From: Methanobacterium sp. BAmetb5
GTDB lineage: Archaea > Methanobacteriota > Methanobacteria > Methanobacteriales > Methanobacteriaceae
Reading direction: 5' to 3'
DNA length: 52,500 nucleotides
Assembly: GCF_003491305.1 (NCBI RefSeq)
Contig: NZ_CP022706.1
Location: 1,507,501 to 1,560,000 of the forward strand
Every line of letters begins with the position of its first letter. The first letter of the stretch is position 1. This document shows, in pieces, positions 50,252-52,500 of the stretch. A model generated the notes under the pieces. The model made no database searches. It was not told the origin of the DNA and saw only the letters and a list, made by a program, of their open reading frames with translations. The position numbers were made by a program, and so were the translations under genes.

Positions 50252-51835
50252 TTATTTAGCTGGTATTTTTAAGGGTTTGTAGGGCCTGTAAACTGGTTCC
50301 CATATGTTAGATTCCACCAGGCTTTCCACATCGTTATCCTGGCAGCAGGCAACTCCCTCCAGAATGGCCTGCTCTGCCACAGCCATTCCAATATTTTTAC
50401 TCACTTCCATTAAATGGGAAACATCAGGGAGCAATCTCCGGATGTCTTCCTCTTCCACAGAACTGGCCAGTGCCTGTGTAGCCGCGTCCATCATTCCTGC
50501 AGTCATCCTTTCCGCCTGGCTGCTGATTACACCCAGACCCAGCCCCGGGAATATCAGGGCGTTGTTGCACTGGGCCACTGGATAAGATTGTCCCTGGAAA
50601 TTCACGTCTTTAAAGGGACTTCCAGTGGCCACCAGTACCTTTCCCCCTGTCCATCTGATTAAATCATCGGGAACAGCCTCTACCAGAGTTAATGGGTTGG
50701 ATAATGGGAATATGATGGGGTGCTCCACCTGGGAGGCCATTGTGGTAATGACTTCACGGGTGAAGGCTCCCTGCACTGTGCTGGTACCTATCAGGATGGT
50801 GGGGTGCACCTTACGCACCACATCCAGCAGGTCTCCTGGATCATCACCAGAACCCCAAATTTCGGTTTCTTCAGGTGGACGGGCGTAGGGCGCCTTGAAA
50901 TAATCGATGTCCTCCCGGGTACTGGTTACCAGTCCCTTCCTGTCTATGAGCCAGAAACGCCTGTAGGCTTCTTCATGGTTTAGTCCTTCCTTTACCATTT
51001 GTTTCCATATTTGGTCGGCAATTCCACATCCGGCAGTTCCCGCCCCATAGATAAGCACCCGATGATGAGATAAAGGGGTTCCAGTTACTTCCAAAGCATT
51101 AAGGAGGGCGGCCATGGCAACGGCCCCGGTACCCTGTATATCATCATTGAAGGTGCACATCCTGTCCTGGTAACGATCCAGGTGGTGTCTGGCATTTTTC
51201 TTACCAAAATCTTCCCACTGGAGGAAAACACGGGGGAATTTGCCCTTTATGGCCTCAATCACCGCCTCCACAAAGTGATGGTATTCCCCCTGGCTGATAC
51301 GAGGATGACGCCAGCCAAGATAGAATGGATCCTCCAGTAAACGTGAATTATTGGTGCCCACATCGATCATGATGGGCAGCATCCTCCGGGGGTTGATACC
51401 GGCACACAGGGTGTAAACCACCTGTTTTGCCACGGAAATACCAATTCCATTGGCTCCCTGGTCACCGATCCCCAGTATCTGCTCAGAATCAGTTAAAACA
51501 ATAAGATCGATCTCATCTTCAGCCCAGTGGTCTAAAATTTCCTGGATATGTTCCCTTTCAGGGTAAGATAGGTAAATACCACGGGGTTTTCGAAACTCGT
51601 CACTGTAACGCTGGATTGCCAGGCCAGCAGTTGGTGTGTAAACGATGGGCATCATTTCCTGGATGTGTTCCCTGATTAGGCGGAAAAATAGTGTTTCATT
51701 GGTGTTGTAGAGGTTGTTTAAAAAGATATTTTTCTGCAGATCATCGCTCTGCAGGGAGAACTGTTGGTAAGCCCTCTGCAGTTGATCGTCCAGAGTTTCT
51801 ACTGAATGGGGCAAAAGTCCGATAAGATGAAACAA
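50252..51835 (-). CDS. NAD-dependent malic enzyme, long form; 5' end unresolved
   Basis: Oxidative decarboxylation of malate to pyruvate. Family motifs: MMPIVYTPTAG with the catalytic Tyr, VLTDSEQILGIGDQGANGIGI, FNDDIQGTGAV with metal ligands, the Rossmann VLIYGAGTAGCGIAD and FPLSNP. The annotated TTG start leaves out conserved sequence: the frame stays open to 52027 and encodes LNKGTAFSTKER just upstream, which matches the LNKGSAFSMEER region of E. coli MaeA. No ATG, GTG or TTG occurs in frame there, so the true start is non-canonical or hidden by a homopolymer length change (see findings). Confidence 0.92.
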   Translation of the reverse strand: MFHLIGLLPHSVETLDDQLQRAYQQFSLQSDDLQKNIFLNNLYNTNETLFFRLIREHIQEMMPIVYTPTAGLAIQRYSDEFRKPRGIYLSYPEREHIQEILDHWAEDEIDLIVLTDSEQILGIGDQGANGIGISVAKQVVYTLCAGINPRRMLPIMIDVGTNNSRLLEDPFYLGWRHPRISQGEYHHFVEAVIEAIKGKFPRVFLQWEDFGKKNARHHLDRYQDRMCTFNDDIQGTGAVAMAALLNALEVTGTPLSHHRVLIYGAGTAGCGIADQIWKQMVKEGLNHEEAYRRFWLIDRKGLVTSTREDIDYFKAPYARPPEETEIWGSGDDPGDLLDVVRKVHPTILIGTSTVQGAFTREVITTMASQVEHPIIFPLSNPLTLVEAVPDDLIRWTGGKVLVATGSPFKDVNFQGQSYPVAQCNNALIFPGLGLGVISSQAERMTAGMMDAATQALASSVEEEDIRRLLPDVSHLMEVSKNIGMAVAEQAILEGVACCQDNDVESLVESNIWEPVYRPYKPLKIPAK

Positions 51836-52041
51836 TTCCCTTTCCTTAGTGCTAAAAGCAGTACCCTTATTTAATTGTGAAGATTGAAGGAGTTGACTCC
51901 CTTTAAGATCAGTTTTAATATATTTAGTTCCTTCTTTTTCTACAGTAACCGCTATGGATTTAAACTGTAACCCCCCATATTTGGGAAACTCCGGGATATT
52001 TAATTGTCCCCCGGGTATGGGATATAATTATAATTTCAACC

Positions 52042-52055
52042 TTTATATATACTTT
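52042..52055 (-). promoter_or_regulatory. TATA-like element upstream of the malic enzyme frame
   Basis: On the minus strand the sequence reads AAGTATATATAAAG. Transcription would start about 25 bases on, near 52020, at the edge of the open malic-enzyme frame, which would leave almost no leader. The element is nearly symmetrical and could also act on the plus strand. Confidence 0.4.
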
Positions 52056-52275
52056 GCGGATTTAAAGGGTTAAATTTCTGTCAGATTCTCCATTCTGGAC
52101 ATGTATGATGACATAATCCTGACAATGAAAATTATGGAGAGGATACAATCTGATCTAATCCACGGGCATAGTCCGGGAGAGATGTTCTCATTTTACCATA
52201 TCCCTTCTTTTAATCTATAGTTAAATCTTTGCCGACTATAGAAAATAAGAAAGGTCATTAAAACAATAATAAAAA

Positions 52276-52500
<225 letters not shown>

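Overview
The window reads as chromosomal DNA of a hydrogenotrophic methanogen of the order Methanobacteriales, most likely Methanobacterium or a close relative. The evidence is an archaeal information-processing set (Orc1/Cdc6, DNA polymerase D small subunit, GAN/RecJ-like nuclease, Hef, Kae1-Bud32 fusion, archaeal uS15, TrmI), archaeal cobamide genes (CobT, CbiB, CbiG, CbiH), the AcnX-type large subunit of phosphomevalonate dehydratase, and origin repeats that match the mini-ORB element known from Methanothermobacter thermautotrophicus. Ribosome binding sites are of the GGTGAT/GGAGG type and GTG or TTG starts are common; several starts were moved to the codon that a Shine-Dalgarno site supports. 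I see no transposase, integrase, CRISPR array or prophage.

Layout. 1-2.5 kb: membrane-anchored Mrr-like nuclease, two tRNA-Val genes on the minus strand, ilvE. 2.9-12.4 kb: uppP, a metal-dependent cyclase, cobT, kae1-bud32, a two-gene operon (unrecognised 593-residue protein plus a free-standing LarC2-like protein), and acetyl-CoA synthetase. 12.9-23.6 kb: mostly plus strand, with rdgB, rpsO overlapping a GAN/RecJ-like nuclease gene, acnX, a GT-C type membrane glycosyltransferase, a zinc-ribbon membrane protein, hef, trmI and pyrB. 23.9-26.7 kb: orc1/cdc6 and next to it a replication origin with two oppositely oriented clusters of TTTCAAGTGTAAA repeats around a very AT-rich core. 26.7-34.4 kb: cbiB, cbiG, a UPF0147 gene, the polD small subunit followed by a fuculose-phosphate aldolase gene, and cbiH with a cysteine-rich tail. 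34.7-39.7 kb: a DUF488 protein, the minus-strand argD, lysA, dapF group, a small duplicated membrane protein and a cyclophilin. 39.9-52.5 kb: an accessory-looking stretch with a GAF protein, a Cys-containing unknown, a CrtC/AttH-like lipocalin-fold protein, an OGG1-type glycosylase, a GIN-domain lipoprotein, an alpha/beta hydrolase, a DUF998 membrane protein, a CoA-transferase, a proteasome-like Ntn hydrolase, a malic enzyme and the start of a rhodanese gene cut by the window edge.

The window covers DNA replication and repair, late and middle cobamide synthesis, aspartate-family, arginine and branched-chain amino acid synthesis, and C2-C4 carbon assimilation (Acs, CoA-transferase, malic enzyme). 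The candidates most worth following are the proteasome-like protein whose predicted N-terminal residue is Ser2, the operon of the 593-residue unknown with a solitary LarC2 domain, the CrtC-like protein, and the malic enzyme whose conserved N-terminus has no usual start codon. All functional calls come from reading motifs by eye; no database search was run.
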